Part shown: one piece after another, positions 34,627-43,737 of the stretch | How the letters are laid out: every line of letters begins with the position of its first letter | How positions within the stretch are numbered: the first letter of the stretch is position 1 | Assembly: GCF_030718935.1 (NCBI RefSeq) | Contig: NZ_CP132194.1 | Span: forward strand, 1,364,001-1,428,000 | Origin: Psychrobacter sp. M13 | Lineage (GTDB): Bacteria > Pseudomonadota > Gammaproteobacteria > Pseudomonadales > Moraxellaceae | DNA: 64,000 nt | Direction of reading: 5' to 3' | Notes under the pieces: generated by a model | Databases searched by the model: none | What the model was told of the DNA's origin: nothing | What the model saw: only the letters and a program-made list of their open reading frames with translations | Translations under genes and position numbers: made by a program

Positions 34627-35801
34627 TGTCAACTTCTCATATAGCACCTGATCCTCATGCTACTACTGATGCCAAGCTTGCTAGTACTAGTTTACGGGAC
34701 TCTAGCTCTTCCAAACCCTCTCAACATCCTGAATCTGAGCCACCCTTTGACTCCAATCTGACCGTATCTGCTCATAAAAAATCACGCTTAAATCCTATTT
34801 GGCAAGCGCGACTAAAGCGCTTTAAAAGTAATCGTCTAGGATTTGTATCACTGATTATTTTTGCCATAATTTTTGTCATCTGTATGGCGGTTAATGTCAT
34901 TGCCAATGACAAACCTTTGATGGTGCAATACGATGGCGGCTATTACTTCCCTGTTGCCAAAGCCTATCCTGAGACGACCTTTGGCGGTATCTTTGAGACT
35001 GAGACTAACTATAAAGATCCTGCGGTTCAAGAATTAATAAATGCCCAAGGCTATTATGTGATGCCACTAATACCGTTTGCCGATCAAACGCCAAACGTCG
35101 AGCTGGCGATTCCTTATCCTGCTGCGCCCAATAGTCAAAACTGGCTGGGTACAGATGACCAAGGCCGCGATGTGCTGGCGCGTATTCTCTACGGTTTGCG
35201 CGTGTCGCTACTGTTTGGCTTAGCGCTGACTTTAGCAGGCGCGCTGATCGGTATTATTGTTGGTGCTATTCAGGGCTATTATGGCGGCTGGGTCGATCTA
35301 GCGGGTCAGCGCTTTATGGAAGTCTGGGGCGGGATGCCGCAGCTGTTTATGATTATTATTCTTGTCAGTCTGTTCAGCCCTAGCATCTATGTACTGTTTG
35401 CCTTGATGCTACTATTTGGCTGGATGGGGCTGGTAGGTTTAGTGCGAGCAGAATTTTTACGGGCGCGTAATTTTGATTATGTGCGCGCGGCGCGTAATTT
35501 AGGGGTTAGCGATAGTCAAATCATGTGGCGACATATTTTACCTAATGCGCTAGCCTCGAGCTTGTCGCAGCTGCCCTTTATTTTGACCGCTAATATTATT
35601 GCTTTAACGGCGCTCGACTTTTTAGGTTATGGTCTACCGCCAGGCTCGCCTTCGTTAGGAGAGCTGATGGTACAAGGTAAAAACAACTTAGATGCGCCGT
35701 GGCTTGCCTTATCAGGATTCTTTAGTCTCACCTTTATTTTATCGCTGCTTATATTCATTGGCGAAGCGCTACGTGATGCCTTTGATCCGAGGCGCTCTTA
35801 A
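34626..35801 (+). CDS. yejE: Peptide ABC transporter permease YejE
   Basis: This is the second permease subunit (DppC/OppC type), 391 residues. A Ser/Pro/His-rich N-terminal tail of about 55 residues, longer than usual, precedes NPIWQARLKRFKSNRLGFVSL, the OppC-type N-terminal motif. GTDDQGRDVLARILYGLRVSLLFG and the EAA loop VRAARNLGVSDSQIMWRHILPNAL are clear. The protein ends at EALRDAFDPRRS. ATG overlaps the last base of the yejB stop, and the yejF ATG follows one base after this gene's stop, a tightly coupled set. Confidence 0.95.
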   Translation: MSTSHIAPDPHATTDAKLASTSLRDSSSSKPSQHPESEPPFDSNLTVSAHKKSRLNPIWQARLKRFKSNRLGFVSLIIFAIIFVICMAVNVIANDKPLMVQYDGGYYFPVAKAYPETTFGGIFETETNYKDPAVQELINAQGYYVMPLIPFADQTPNVELAIPYPAAPNSQNWLGTDDQGRDVLARILYGLRVSLLFGLALTLAGALIGIIVGAIQGYYGGWVDLAGQRFMEVWGGMPQLFMIIILVSLFSPSIYVLFALMLLFGWMGLVGLVRAEFLRARNFDYVRAARNLGVSDSQIMWRHILPNALASSLSQLPFILTANIIALTALDFLGYGLPPGSPSLGELMVQGKNNLDAPWLALSGFFSLTFILSLLIFIGEALRDAFDPRRS

Positions 35802-35802
35802 T

Positions 35803-37464
35803 ATGATTATTAATAAAAAAATACCTATAGTGCCAATTCCTGAGCCAATATTGACAGTAAATGAGCTAACTATCACTACCAAAGCAGGACTAGTGCTAGT
35901 TGATAAGCTCTCTTATCAGCTCTGCCAAGGTCAGACACTTGCTATCGTCGGTGAGTCAGGTTCTGGTAAGTCTATTGCCAGCTTAGCGCTATTAGGGCTA
36001 CTGCCTGAGAGCTTGACAGTCAGCGGCAAGGTACAAATAGCGGACAGCATTAATAATAACAATATGCTTGAGCTGCCTATTGTCAATGCCCGTAATCGTA
36101 ATAAATCGCTACAAGCTATTCGTGGTCAGCGTATTGGTATGATATTTCAAGAGCCGATGACCGCGCTCAATCCGCTACATACTGTTGCCAAGCAAATCGC
36201 TGAATCGCTGCGATTAAGCGGCGTTGCCAAAAAGCAATGGCGCACGCAAACCATCACTCTGTTAAATGATGTCAATATTATCGATCCTGAAGATAAGCTA
36301 GATCGCTATCCGCATGAGCTATCTGGTGGTCAGCGTCAGCGGGTAATGATCGCCATGGCGCTAGCTCAGCAGCCGGATATCTTAATAGCGGATGAGCCAA
36401 CCACGGCGCTGGACGTGACCTTGCAGCATGAGATATTAGCACTGCTCAATGATCTCAAGTCGGATCATAATATGGCGATGATTCTGATCAGCCATGATCT
36501 AAATCTCGTTAAGCGCTATAGCGATGACCTTATCGTTATGCGCCAAGGTCATACTATCGAGCAAGGTGCGACCGCTACGATTTTTGCCAGTCCCAAGGCT
36601 GAGTATACTCGTACCCTCATGCAGCAAGACTTTGGACAAGCGCTTGCTATCGAGCAGCTCAAAGCGTCAGATAAAGCAGCTGTATTACAAGTTGATGATC
36701 TACAAGTGCAATTCCCGATTGAAAAAAATATATTTGGCGCAACTAAGCGCTGGTTTGATGCGGTAAAAGATGTCGATATGACGCTAGCAGCAGGCCAAGC
36801 TTTAGGGATAGTCGGCGAGTCGGGATCAGGTAAAACCACTATTGCTTTAGCGCTCAGTCAATTGCTTAGTAATCAGGCAACAGTTAAGGGTCAAATAGCG
36901 ATTAATGGTCAAGATATCACAGCACTATCTAAACGTGATCTACGCAAATTTCGTGCGCAGATTCAGATGGTCTTTCAAGATCCGTTTGCTAGTATTAATC
37001 CGCGTATGACCGTGATGCAAATTGTCGAGGAGGGGTTGCTAGTCCAAGGCATCGAAAAAGCAGCGCGCGAGGATGCCGTTATGCAGAGCTTAACCACGGT
37101 GCACCTACCGACTGACTTTGTCCATCGTTATCCGCATGAGCTATCAGGTGGTCAGCGTCAGCGCGTGGCGCTCGCAAGAGCATTGGTGATGCAGCCACGC
37201 TTGATTATTCTGGATGAACCCACCTCAGCTCTCGATAGTACGACTCAAGTTACCGTTGTTAATTTGCTACGTGAAATACAGCAAAAATTTAATATCAGCT
37301 ACGTGTTTATCAGCCACGATCTAAAAGTAGTTCGCGCGCTCTGTCAGCATATTATGGTGCTAAAAGAAGGTGTATGTGTGGAGTCAGGCGCAACAGAAGC
37401 TATCTTTGATAACCCCCAGCATCCTTATGCGCAACGATTATTACAGGCAAGTATTCAGCTATAA
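35803..37464 (+). CDS. yejF: Peptide ABC transporter ATPase with two nucleotide-binding domains (YejF)
   Basis: The 553-residue protein contains two complete ABC ATPase domains in one chain, as in E. coli YejF. Each has a Walker A (GESGSGKS in the first, GESGSGKT in the second), a signature LSGGQRQR and a Walker B (ILIADEPTTALDVT; LIILDEPTSALDST). They power the YejB-YejE permeases at the inner face of the membrane. The start is placed at ATG 35803, one base after the yejE stop. An open frame extends 37 codons upstream but overlaps yejE. No hairpin terminator is evident after the gene. Confidence 0.95.
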   Translation: MIINKKIPIVPIPEPILTVNELTITTKAGLVLVDKLSYQLCQGQTLAIVGESGSGKSIASLALLGLLPESLTVSGKVQIADSINNNNMLELPIVNARNRNKSLQAIRGQRIGMIFQEPMTALNPLHTVAKQIAESLRLSGVAKKQWRTQTITLLNDVNIIDPEDKLDRYPHELSGGQRQRVMIAMALAQQPDILIADEPTTALDVTLQHEILALLNDLKSDHNMAMILISHDLNLVKRYSDDLIVMRQGHTIEQGATATIFASPKAEYTRTLMQQDFGQALAIEQLKASDKAAVLQVDDLQVQFPIEKNIFGATKRWFDAVKDVDMTLAAGQALGIVGESGSGKTTIALALSQLLSNQATVKGQIAINGQDITALSKRDLRKFRAQIQMVFQDPFASINPRMTVMQIVEEGLLVQGIEKAAREDAVMQSLTTVHLPTDFVHRYPHELSGGQRQRVALARALVMQPRLIILDEPTSALDSTTQVTVVNLLREIQQKFNISYVFISHDLKVVRALCQHIMVLKEGVCVESGATEAIFDNPQHPYAQRLLQASIQL

Positions 37465-37712
37465 AATAGCCTAAGTAAGGTTTATAACTTGATTCAGATA
37501 CCAAGTTATGATGCCAATATCCAAACTATATTTTATTATGAGCGTTTAATTTTACTTCAAGGTAATTAGTCATTAGTAATGTATTCTTAAGGTAACTGTC
37601 AGCTATAAATTGACTGTTATTAGGTAAATAAACTACATAATAAAAATATTTCGGTGATACCTAAAAGATATAATAGGACTATAAATTACTAGAAAATCAT
37701 TAGGAGCTTCTT

Positions 37713-38936
37713 ATGAACTTCAAAATACAAGCCAAAGTCATTGGTATGGCGATAGTAGCCAGCAGTGCACTATACGCAGGTTGTACTGCTACTGACAATA
37801 GCACTACCGTTAAGAACCCAACCGCTGTCAACCCTTATGCACCAACGGATCCAAACTTAGCCGTAGCGACGGTAGCTGGTGGTTGTTTTTGGTGCGTGGA
37901 AGCTGGATATGAGAAGATACCTGGGGTGATTGAAGTAGTCTCAGGCTATGCTGGTGGTGATACGCCAAACCCAACTTACAATACTGTATCAGCAGGGGGC
38001 ACAGGCTATACTGAAGCTGCGCAAATCTATTATGACCCTACTCAAATTACTTATAATGGCATAGTGCAAGCATTATGGCGGATTGCTGATCCCACTGATG
38101 CTGATGGTCAGTATGTCGATCGTGGTACTCAATATCGCCCTGCTATTTTTTATCATAACGAACAAGAAAAACAAATTGCAGAAACCGCTAAACAGGACCT
38201 ACAGGCCTCAGGCGTCTATGAGAAGCCAGTAGTGATTGAGATCGTCCCTGCTACGATGTTCTATCCAGCCGAAGAGTACCATCAGGACTATTATAAAAAG
38301 AACCCACTACGCTATAAAGCCTATACCTTTAACTCTGGTCGCTATCAATTTATTGAGAGCGTCTATGGCAAAGACTATGAGCTGGACTTTAACCAGTTCA
38401 AGCCTACTGCTGCCGATATTGCTGCGCAGTCAAAGGCAAGTGAGAATACAACAAGTAGCGCTATATCGAGCAAAGGCTTTAATCCAGCTACCTTTGTTAA
38501 ACCTTCACAAGATGAGTTAAAAAAATCATTGAGTAGTATTCAGTATAAAGTATCGCAAAAGGATGGTACCGAACGCGCTTTTGATAATGAATATTGGGAT
38601 AATAAAGAGCCAGGACTTTACGTTGATATCGTATCGGGCGAGCCGTTATATTCCTCTCGCGATCAGTATAAGTCTGGCACAGGCTGGCCAAGCTTTACTC
38701 GTCCGCTAAACGCTGAGATGGTGGTTGAAAAAGCCGATCCAGGTATCTTTGGTACTCGTACCGAAATACGCAGTCGTTATGCAGACTCGCATATTGGCCA
38801 TGTGTTCGATGATGGTCCAGCACCGACTGGCAAGCGTTATTGCATGAACTCGGCGGCGATGCGCTTTATACCACTAGCTCAGATGGAAGCGGCGGGCTAT
38901 GGTAATTGGATCGATGAGGTAAAAACCGCTAGCTAA
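37713..38936 (+). CDS. msrAB: Lipoprotein MsrA-MsrB fusion (methionine sulfoxide reductase)
   Basis: The 407-residue protein reduces both methionine sulfoxide stereoisomers. It begins with a lipoprotein signal: LYAGC with Cys24, so it is probably anchored in the envelope. MsrA follows with GGCFWC (catalytic Cys58) and EAAQIYYDP. After a Ser/Thr-rich linker (about 230-260) comes MsrB, with [28 protein letters not shown] and the catalytic Cys in [11 protein letters not shown]. The CxxC zinc pairs of many MsrB proteins are absent (SGEPLY at the first position). Unlike Neisseria PilB, no thioredoxin domain is fused. Confidence 0.94.
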   Translation: MNFKIQAKVIGMAIVASSALYAGCTATDNSTTVKNPTAVNPYAPTDPNLAVATVAGGCFWCVEAGYEKIPGVIEVVSGYAGGDTPNPTYNTVSAGGTGYTEAAQIYYDPTQITYNGIVQALWRIADPTDADGQYVDRGTQYRPAIFYHNEQEKQIAETAKQDLQASGVYEKPVVIEIVPATMFYPAEEYHQDYYKKNPLRYKAYTFNSGRYQFIESVYGKDYELDFNQFKPTAADIAAQSKASENTTSSAISSKGFNPATFVKPSQDELKKSLSSIQYKVSQKDGTERAFDNEYWDNKEPGLYVDIVSGEPLYSSRDQYKSGTGWPSFTRPLNAEMVVEKADPGIFGTRTEIRSRYADSHIGHVFDDGPAPTGKRYCMNSAAMRFIPLAQMEAAGYGNWIDEVKTAS

Positions 38937-39062
38937 GTTTGATCACTTTTTTTATATTTAAACAAATCGCTCACTGATGGTTAAGCATCGCTATAGTGAA
39001 CGATTTTTATTGAGTGATTCTTATTGATTGGTTTTCTGTTCAGGTTTGAATATTTTGATAAT

Positions 39063-39098
39063 AAAAAATGCTGACTTTATTGAGTCAGCATTTTTTTT
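39063..39098. terminator. Bidirectional intrinsic terminator between msrAB and folE
   Basis: AAAAAATGCTGACT (39063-39076) and AGTCAGCATTTTTT (39083-39096) form a 14-bp perfect stem with a six-base loop, with A-run and T-run for the two convergent genes. Confidence 0.92.
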
Positions 39099-39114
39099 AA
39101 TGGACGTACAATAT

Positions 39115-39711
39115 TCAAAACGCAGGCTGTCGTCTAGGTAGTGCGTTTAAAAACTCATTACGCGCTTGATTATCGTGCATATACTCACCAAGCATCGCAG
39201 TACTACGAGTAGTCGAATGCTGCTTGCTCACCCCGCGCATCATCATACACATATGGGCAGCATCCATCACCACGGCAACCCCGCGACAGCCTGTTACATC
39301 CATAATGGTTTGCGCCACTTGCTCGCTAAGATTCTCTTGGATTTGCAAGCGACGGGCGAACATATCAATGATACGAGCAAACTTGGATAAACCCAGCACT
39401 TGTCCGTTAGGTAAATAACCGATATGGGCGATACCATGAAAAGGCAGCATATGGTGCTCACAAAGGGAGTAGAACTCGATATTTTGTACTAATACTAGCT
39501 CACGATTGGTCGAGGGAAATACGGCATCATTGACGACTTCCTCTAGGTTTTGATGATAGCCTTGAGTTAAATGCGCAAACGCTTTTGCTGCGCGCTGAGG
39601 CGTGTCCTCTAGACCTGGACGCTCTAAGTCCTCGCCCGTTGAGCTGATTAGCTGACGATAGGACTCAATACTTTGCTGATAATCAGCGATTATAGTTGGA
39701 GTGTTACTCAT
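39115..39711 (-). CDS. folE: GTP cyclohydrolase I (FolE)
   Basis: FolE converts GTP to dihydroneopterin triphosphate, the first step of folate synthesis. The 198-residue protein shows [15 protein letters not shown], the zinc-binding [15 protein letters not shown], the [18 protein letters not shown] block, and [18 protein letters not shown] with the second Cys ligand, followed by [11 protein letters not shown]. It is therefore the classical zinc-dependent type. The start is placed at ATG 39711; a TTG at 39729 is in frame but neither has a clear ribosome site. Confidence 0.95.
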   Translation of the reverse strand: MSNTPTIIADYQQSIESYRQLISSTGEDLERPGLEDTPQRAAKAFAHLTQGYHQNLEEVVNDAVFPSTNRELVLVQNIEFYSLCEHHMLPFHGIAHIGYLPNGQVLGLSKFARIIDMFARRLQIQENLSEQVAQTIMDVTGCRGVAVVMDAAHMCMMMRGVSKQHSTTRSTAMLGEYMHDNQARNEFLNALPRRQPAF

Positions 39712-40025
39712 AAGGGGGCAGCCATCCAAAATGTGGGTATAGCATAACGCTAAATCTTAGGGTTTCAATCATAGTGAACCAAGCACGATGAACCAAGATT
39801 TTATAAAGTGTTTGCAAGCTGAAAAGGACTGTGATTATACTTGAAACTCACTTAGTTTCATACCGCTATAGGCAAAGCAATATAGCAAGGCTTGTCTATA
39901 AAGATCAATTCTTTAGCTCGCTATTAGTTTACGTCTGTTTACTTAATTAAATTGCTGTATAATGAGCCATCTGATTGCTCGATTTAAAATACCCTAATAG
40001 CTTAACTATTTAATAAGGATTTATT

Positions 40026-40835
40026 ATGCTACTACAAGGACAACGTTTTGTCGTAACTGGCATCGCAAGCAAACTCTCTATCGCTTGGGCGATCGCTGAA
40101 GCGCTGCACCGTGAGGGTGCTTCACTGATCTTGACCTATCCTAATGATAAAATAAAAAAACGGGTAGATATGGCAGCCGAAGCGTTTGAAGCGGATCTTG
40201 TCCTTGAGTGTGACGTGGCCTCTGATGAGTCTATCGCTGCTTGCTTTGAGCAAGTAACGGCTCATTGGGGTGATGGAATTGACGGTGTTGTTCATGCCAT
40301 TGGCTTTGCGCCGATGGATCAGCTTGATGGTGATTTTGTCAACGCGACCACTCGCGAGGGTAGTCATATTGCTCATGATATCTCAAGCTATAGCTTTGTA
40401 GCACTCGCCAAAGCAGCGCGCGAGCTACTAGCGATGCGTCATGGCTCTATGTTGACGCTCACTTATGAAGGCAGCATATCAGTACTGCCTAACTATAATG
40501 TCATGGGTATGGCAAAAGCTAGCTTAGAGGCCAGCGTACGCTATCTTGCTACTTCTATGGGCTCTGAGGGCATCCGAGTTAATGCTATCTCAGCAGGTCC
40601 TATCCGTACGCTAGCAGCAAGTGGTATCAAGTCATTCCGTAAAATGCTTGATATCAGCGAAAAGATAGCCCCTCTACAGCGTAACGTGAGCCAAATGGAA
40701 GTTGGTAATGCTGCATTGTTCTTGTTATCGCCATGGGCCTCAGGTATCACAGGCGAGATTATGTTCGTTGATGCCGGTTTTAACACCGTCGCTATTAGCG
40801 AGCAGCTCATGACGTTGGGTGATACTGAAAAATAG
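40026..40835 (+). CDS. fabI: Enoyl-ACP reductase (NADH)
   Basis: FabI performs the last reduction in each cycle of fatty-acid elongation and is the target of triclosan-type inhibitors. The 269-residue SDR protein has the FabI-type nucleotide motif [24 protein letters not shown] and DVASDESI. The active-site block [19 protein letters not shown] is followed by MAKASLE, giving the Tyr-x6-Lys catalytic pair, then [17 protein letters not shown]. The ATG has AAGGA in range. It stands alone, with a terminator after it at 40886-40911. Confidence 0.96.
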   Translation: MLLQGQRFVVTGIASKLSIAWAIAEALHREGASLILTYPNDKIKKRVDMAAEAFEADLVLECDVASDESIAACFEQVTAHWGDGIDGVVHAIGFAPMDQLDGDFVNATTREGSHIAHDISSYSFVALAKAARELLAMRHGSMLTLTYEGSISVLPNYNVMGMAKASLEASVRYLATSMGSEGIRVNAISAGPIRTLAASGIKSFRKMLDISEKIAPLQRNVSQMEVGNAALFLLSPWASGITGEIMFVDAGFNTVAISEQLMTLGDTEK

Positions 40836-40885
40836 TCTCAGCAAGGTTATATAACTTAAGTGATAATAGTTTAAATAAGTTTCAG

Positions 40886-40911
40886 AAGGCGGCCAACGGG
40901 CGGCCTTTTTT
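40886..40911 (+). terminator. Intrinsic terminator of fabI
   Basis: AAGGC-G-GCC pairs with GGC-G-GCCTT around loop AACG (one G-G mismatch), followed by six T. It lies 50 bases after the fabI stop. Confidence 0.75.
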
Positions 40912-40958
40912 GGTTATACTAAGGGCATTTTTGAGCGACCAGCTTATAGGCAATAGCT

Positions 40959-41660
40959 ATGATAACCAGACTTCCAAGGTGGATATTGTGGGGCGGGGCA
41001 GTATTGGCATTTAGCGCAGGCTGTCTGAACACTGCCGCGCTAATGGGCTTTACTAACTTATCCGTATCGCATGTCACAGGGAACGTAAGCTTATTTTCAG
41101 CCGCTATTGCTCATTTTGATGGACGTAGCATTCTCTATATTAGTGCGTCTTTATTGGCCTTTTTGGCAGGCTCTATACTTAGTGGCTTTGTGATCGGGCA
41201 GACCTCTCTAAAGTTGGGCCGGCGCTACGGTAACGCGCTATATATAGAGGCGGCTTTACTGCTGCTCAGCTATGTTCTCTATCAGCAGCACGATTATTTA
41301 GGTCAGCTTACCGCTGCTATGGCTTGCGGATTACAGAACGCTATGGTTGCTACTTATAGCGGTGCGGTCATTCGTACCACTCACTTAACAGGCTTGACGT
41401 CGGATATGGGTGCTTCAATCGGCAACTGGCTGGCAGGACGCTCTATTAGTAAACCGACGCTTGGCTTTCAAGCTATCATTTGGTATTGCTTTTGCGGCGG
41501 CGGGGTAGTCGGGGCTTTTTTGTATGCAAGAATCGGCTACGGATCATTATTTGTGCCTATTACTATCGTATTGATAGCAGCATTTGTTTATAACAAAGCT
41601 TCTGATAGATTACCAGAGAGACGACAACCTAAACGCAAAAAGCGCTTATCACAGTTATAA
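40959..41660 (+). CDS. DUF1275 (YoaK-type) inner-membrane protein
   Basis: The 233-residue polytopic protein has about six hydrophobic segments. It carries the DUF1275 signature: an N-terminal AGCLNTAALMGFTNLSVSHV with TGN, and a central ACGLQNAMVATYSGAVIRTT followed by HLTGLTSDMG. The family is widespread and of unknown function, sometimes described as a transporter. The C-terminus is strongly basic (RRQPKRKKRLSQL), and its last codons form the left arm of the terminator at 41637-41685. It stands 120 bases after fabI, separated by a terminator. Confidence 0.88.
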   Translation: MITRLPRWILWGGAVLAFSAGCLNTAALMGFTNLSVSHVTGNVSLFSAAIAHFDGRSILYISASLLAFLAGSILSGFVIGQTSLKLGRRYGNALYIEAALLLLSYVLYQQHDYLGQLTAAMACGLQNAMVATYSGAVIRTTHLTGLTSDMGASIGNWLAGRSISKPTLGFQAIIWYCFCGGGVVGAFLYARIGYGSLFVPITIVLIAAFVYNKASDRLPERRQPKRKKRLSQL

Positions 41661-41685
41661 ATATAAACAGTGGTAAGCGCTTTTT
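41637..41685 (+). terminator. Intrinsic terminator overlapping the DUF1275 gene's end
   Basis: AAAAAGCGCTTATCAC (41637-41652) pairs with GTGGTAAGCGCTTTTT (41670-41685) around a 17-base AT-rich loop. The left arm comprises the codons for KKRLSQ, so it is formed by coding sequence. It can also serve the minus-strand gene ending at 41727. Confidence 0.8.
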
Positions 41686-41726
41686 GTAATATACAGCTTT
41701 TACAGTGGTAGAGCTGTTAGATCAGA

Positions 41727-41888
41727 CTATTCGTCTTCAGCATCTTTGTGGTCTTCATGCTCATGCATAGCTTGCATCATACCTAGTGCTGAATCATCAG
41801 TACGTTGCTGATCCTCTTTGGCTAAATCGTCTTGATTAATATCTTTCGGCGCCAGCTTAGTGGTTGGGTCAACTTTATTACGTGTCAT
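41727..41888 (-). CDS. Small acidic hydrophilic protein, unknown (53 residues)
   Basis: A short gene with a good ribosome site (GGAG six bases before ATG 41888). The product begins MTRNKVDPTTKLAPKDINQ. It is rich in Asp, Glu, Gln and His, has no membrane span, and ends in a His/Asp/Glu-rich tail (MHEHEDHKDAEDE). It lies opposite to and downstream of the DUF1275 gene, and the terminator at 41637-41685 would end its transcript. I do not recognise the family. The His/acid cluster could bind metal, but this is speculation. Confidence 0.7.
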   Translation of the reverse strand: MTRNKVDPTTKLAPKDINQDDLAKEDQQRTDDSALGMMQAMHEHEDHKDAEDE

Positions 41889-42234
41889 AGTATGCTCCAT
41901 TTAGTTATTATTATATAACGATGTCTTAACTCTTTAATTATGAATTAATATTGATACCATTAATAGAGTATCATTACATCTCTTTGGTATCTGTGTGTAA
42001 AGAGATACCTGCTGATAGAGATATTGTACAGAGAATATTTAAGAAGTACCTGAGTACTTATTTCTAAGATAATGTTCAACACGCTGTATTATAATGGTTT
42101 TATATACTTTGCACATTCTTGTGTTTCTATAGATAAAAGTCTGTTACTATCATTTTTTTTAGATAGCAACAGACCCTAATTAAAAAATTAACTTTATATT
42201 ATCTACTAGGTCTCTTATGTAATGAGGGTGAGTC
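41889..42234. other. Intergenic region upstream of the SLC13-type gene
   Basis: AT-rich DNA between divergent genes; no frame is credible. It must contain both promoters. A few short inverted repeats occur, but none is distinctive. Confidence 0.4.
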
Positions 42235-43656
42235 ATGCCAGAACAAAGATTAGATAGCCATATTCCTGATGATGGCAATGAGTATTTATTTACGGATACT
42301 TTTCCCAAAGGAACAGGTAAAGGAATAATTGTGGTCGCTATAGCCGCGATTATCAGTGTCATTATCTATAACGTATTGCCTTATGATATCAATGCTAATA
42401 AAGGTCTAGCAGTGCTATTTTTTATAGGCGCATTATGGTTGACTGAAGCCATCCACGTGACGATTACTGCTATATTGGTGGTAGTCGTCGGTGCCTTAGT
42501 AGGTATACCAGAGTTTGATGCCAAAATAGGTTTAGAGAGTTTCGCCAACCCTATTATCTATTTATTTTTCGGTGGTTTCGCTTTGGCAGCCGCCCTACAT
42601 GTACAGCAATTAGATCGAAAAATTGCTCTAAAAATTCTATCGATGTCAGGTGGTAAGCTTGGCACGGCAGTATATTTAATATTTGGCGTTACCGCTTTTC
42701 TATCGATGTGGATATCGAATACTGCTACGGCTGCGATGATGCTACCACTAGCTCTAGGTATTCTTACCCAAGTGGATCGTGAAAAAGATAGAGGGACTTT
42801 TGTTTTTGTGCTTCTAGGTATTGCTTATTCCGCAAGTCTTGGCGGTTTAGGGACTATCGTCGGCTCACCGCCAAATGCTATTGCTGCCGACGCTTTAGGT
42901 ATTGCCTTTATCGATTGGATGAAGTTTGGTATTCCAATTATGCTAGTGCTATTGCCCTTGTTATTGGGTGCCATGTACTTTGTGCTTAAACCTAACCTTA
43001 ATCGTAAAGTAACACTTGCCCAAGACGACTCTATCGAGTGGAACAAGCCACGGATAGTCACTATCATCATCTTCATTTTGACTGCGCTTAGCTGGATATT
43101 TTCTAAGCAGCTTGGTGCCGCGCTTGGTATTACCGATACCGATGCTGTGATTGCATTGACAGCGGCGGCAGCTGTCGTTAGTTGTGGACTGGTGTCATGG
43201 AAACAAGTTTCAGACAATACTGACTGGGGCGTACTCATGCTTTTCGGTGGCGGTATCGCATTATCAACGGTACTTAAAGTGTCTGGCGCCTCTTTAGTGC
43301 TAGGTCAAACAGTGGCTAATGCTTTAGCAACTGCGCCACTAATCTTAGTGATGATTGCTGTATCGGCCTTTATTATCTTCTTGACAGAGTTTGCCTCTAA
43401 CACGGCATCTGCTGCATTGCTAGTTCCTGTATTTGCCGCGATTGCAGAGCAAATGGGCGTACCGACTGAAGTGTTAGTATTGATTATCGGTATCGGTGCG
43501 TCGTGTGCCTTTATGCTGCCTGTTGCAACACCACCAAATGCTATTGTATTTGGTACAGGGCTCATAAAACAATCGGAGATGATACGAGTTGGAGTCGTGC
43601 TCAATATTATTGCTATGTTCGTCGTTGGTTTGTGGGCGTATTTCTTTTTACTATAA
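42235..43656 (+). CDS. SLC13/DASS-family sodium-coupled anion transporter
   Basis: The 473-residue polytopic protein has about eleven hydrophobic segments. Family features are WLTEAIHVTITAILVVV near the N-terminus and two SNT motifs at the substrate/sodium sites: MWISNTATAAMMLPLALG in the first repeat and EFASNTASAALLVPVFAAIA in the second. The paired hairpin GLGTIVGSPPNAIAADA and VATPPNAIVFGTGLI follow. Members import dicarboxylates such as succinate, or sulfate; substrate is not readable here. The ATG has GAGGG upstream. A shared terminator follows. Confidence 0.93.
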   Translation: MPEQRLDSHIPDDGNEYLFTDTFPKGTGKGIIVVAIAAIISVIIYNVLPYDINANKGLAVLFFIGALWLTEAIHVTITAILVVVVGALVGIPEFDAKIGLESFANPIIYLFFGGFALAAALHVQQLDRKIALKILSMSGGKLGTAVYLIFGVTAFLSMWISNTATAAMMLPLALGILTQVDREKDRGTFVFVLLGIAYSASLGGLGTIVGSPPNAIAADALGIAFIDWMKFGIPIMLVLLPLLLGAMYFVLKPNLNRKVTLAQDDSIEWNKPRIVTIIIFILTALSWIFSKQLGAALGITDTDAVIALTAAAAVVSCGLVSWKQVSDNTDWGVLMLFGGGIALSTVLKVSGASLVLGQTVANALATAPLILVMIAVSAFIIFLTEFASNTASAALLVPVFAAIAEQMGVPTEVLVLIIGIGASCAFMLPVATPPNAIVFGTGLIKQSEMIRVGVVLNIIAMFVVGLWAYFFLL

Positions 43657-43681
43657 CGGCTTATTAACTTAACGATATATC

Positions 43682-43721
43682 AAAAAAACCGCTGTCTAAA
43701 TGAGTTAGATAGCGGTTTTTT
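43682..43721. terminator. Bidirectional intrinsic terminator
   Basis: AAAAAACCGCTGTCTAA pairs with TTAGATAGCGGTTTTTT around ATGAG, with one G-U pair. It serves the SLC13-type gene and the convergent JmjC gene. Confidence 0.9.
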
Positions 43722-43737
43722 CAACAGACCCTAGACT

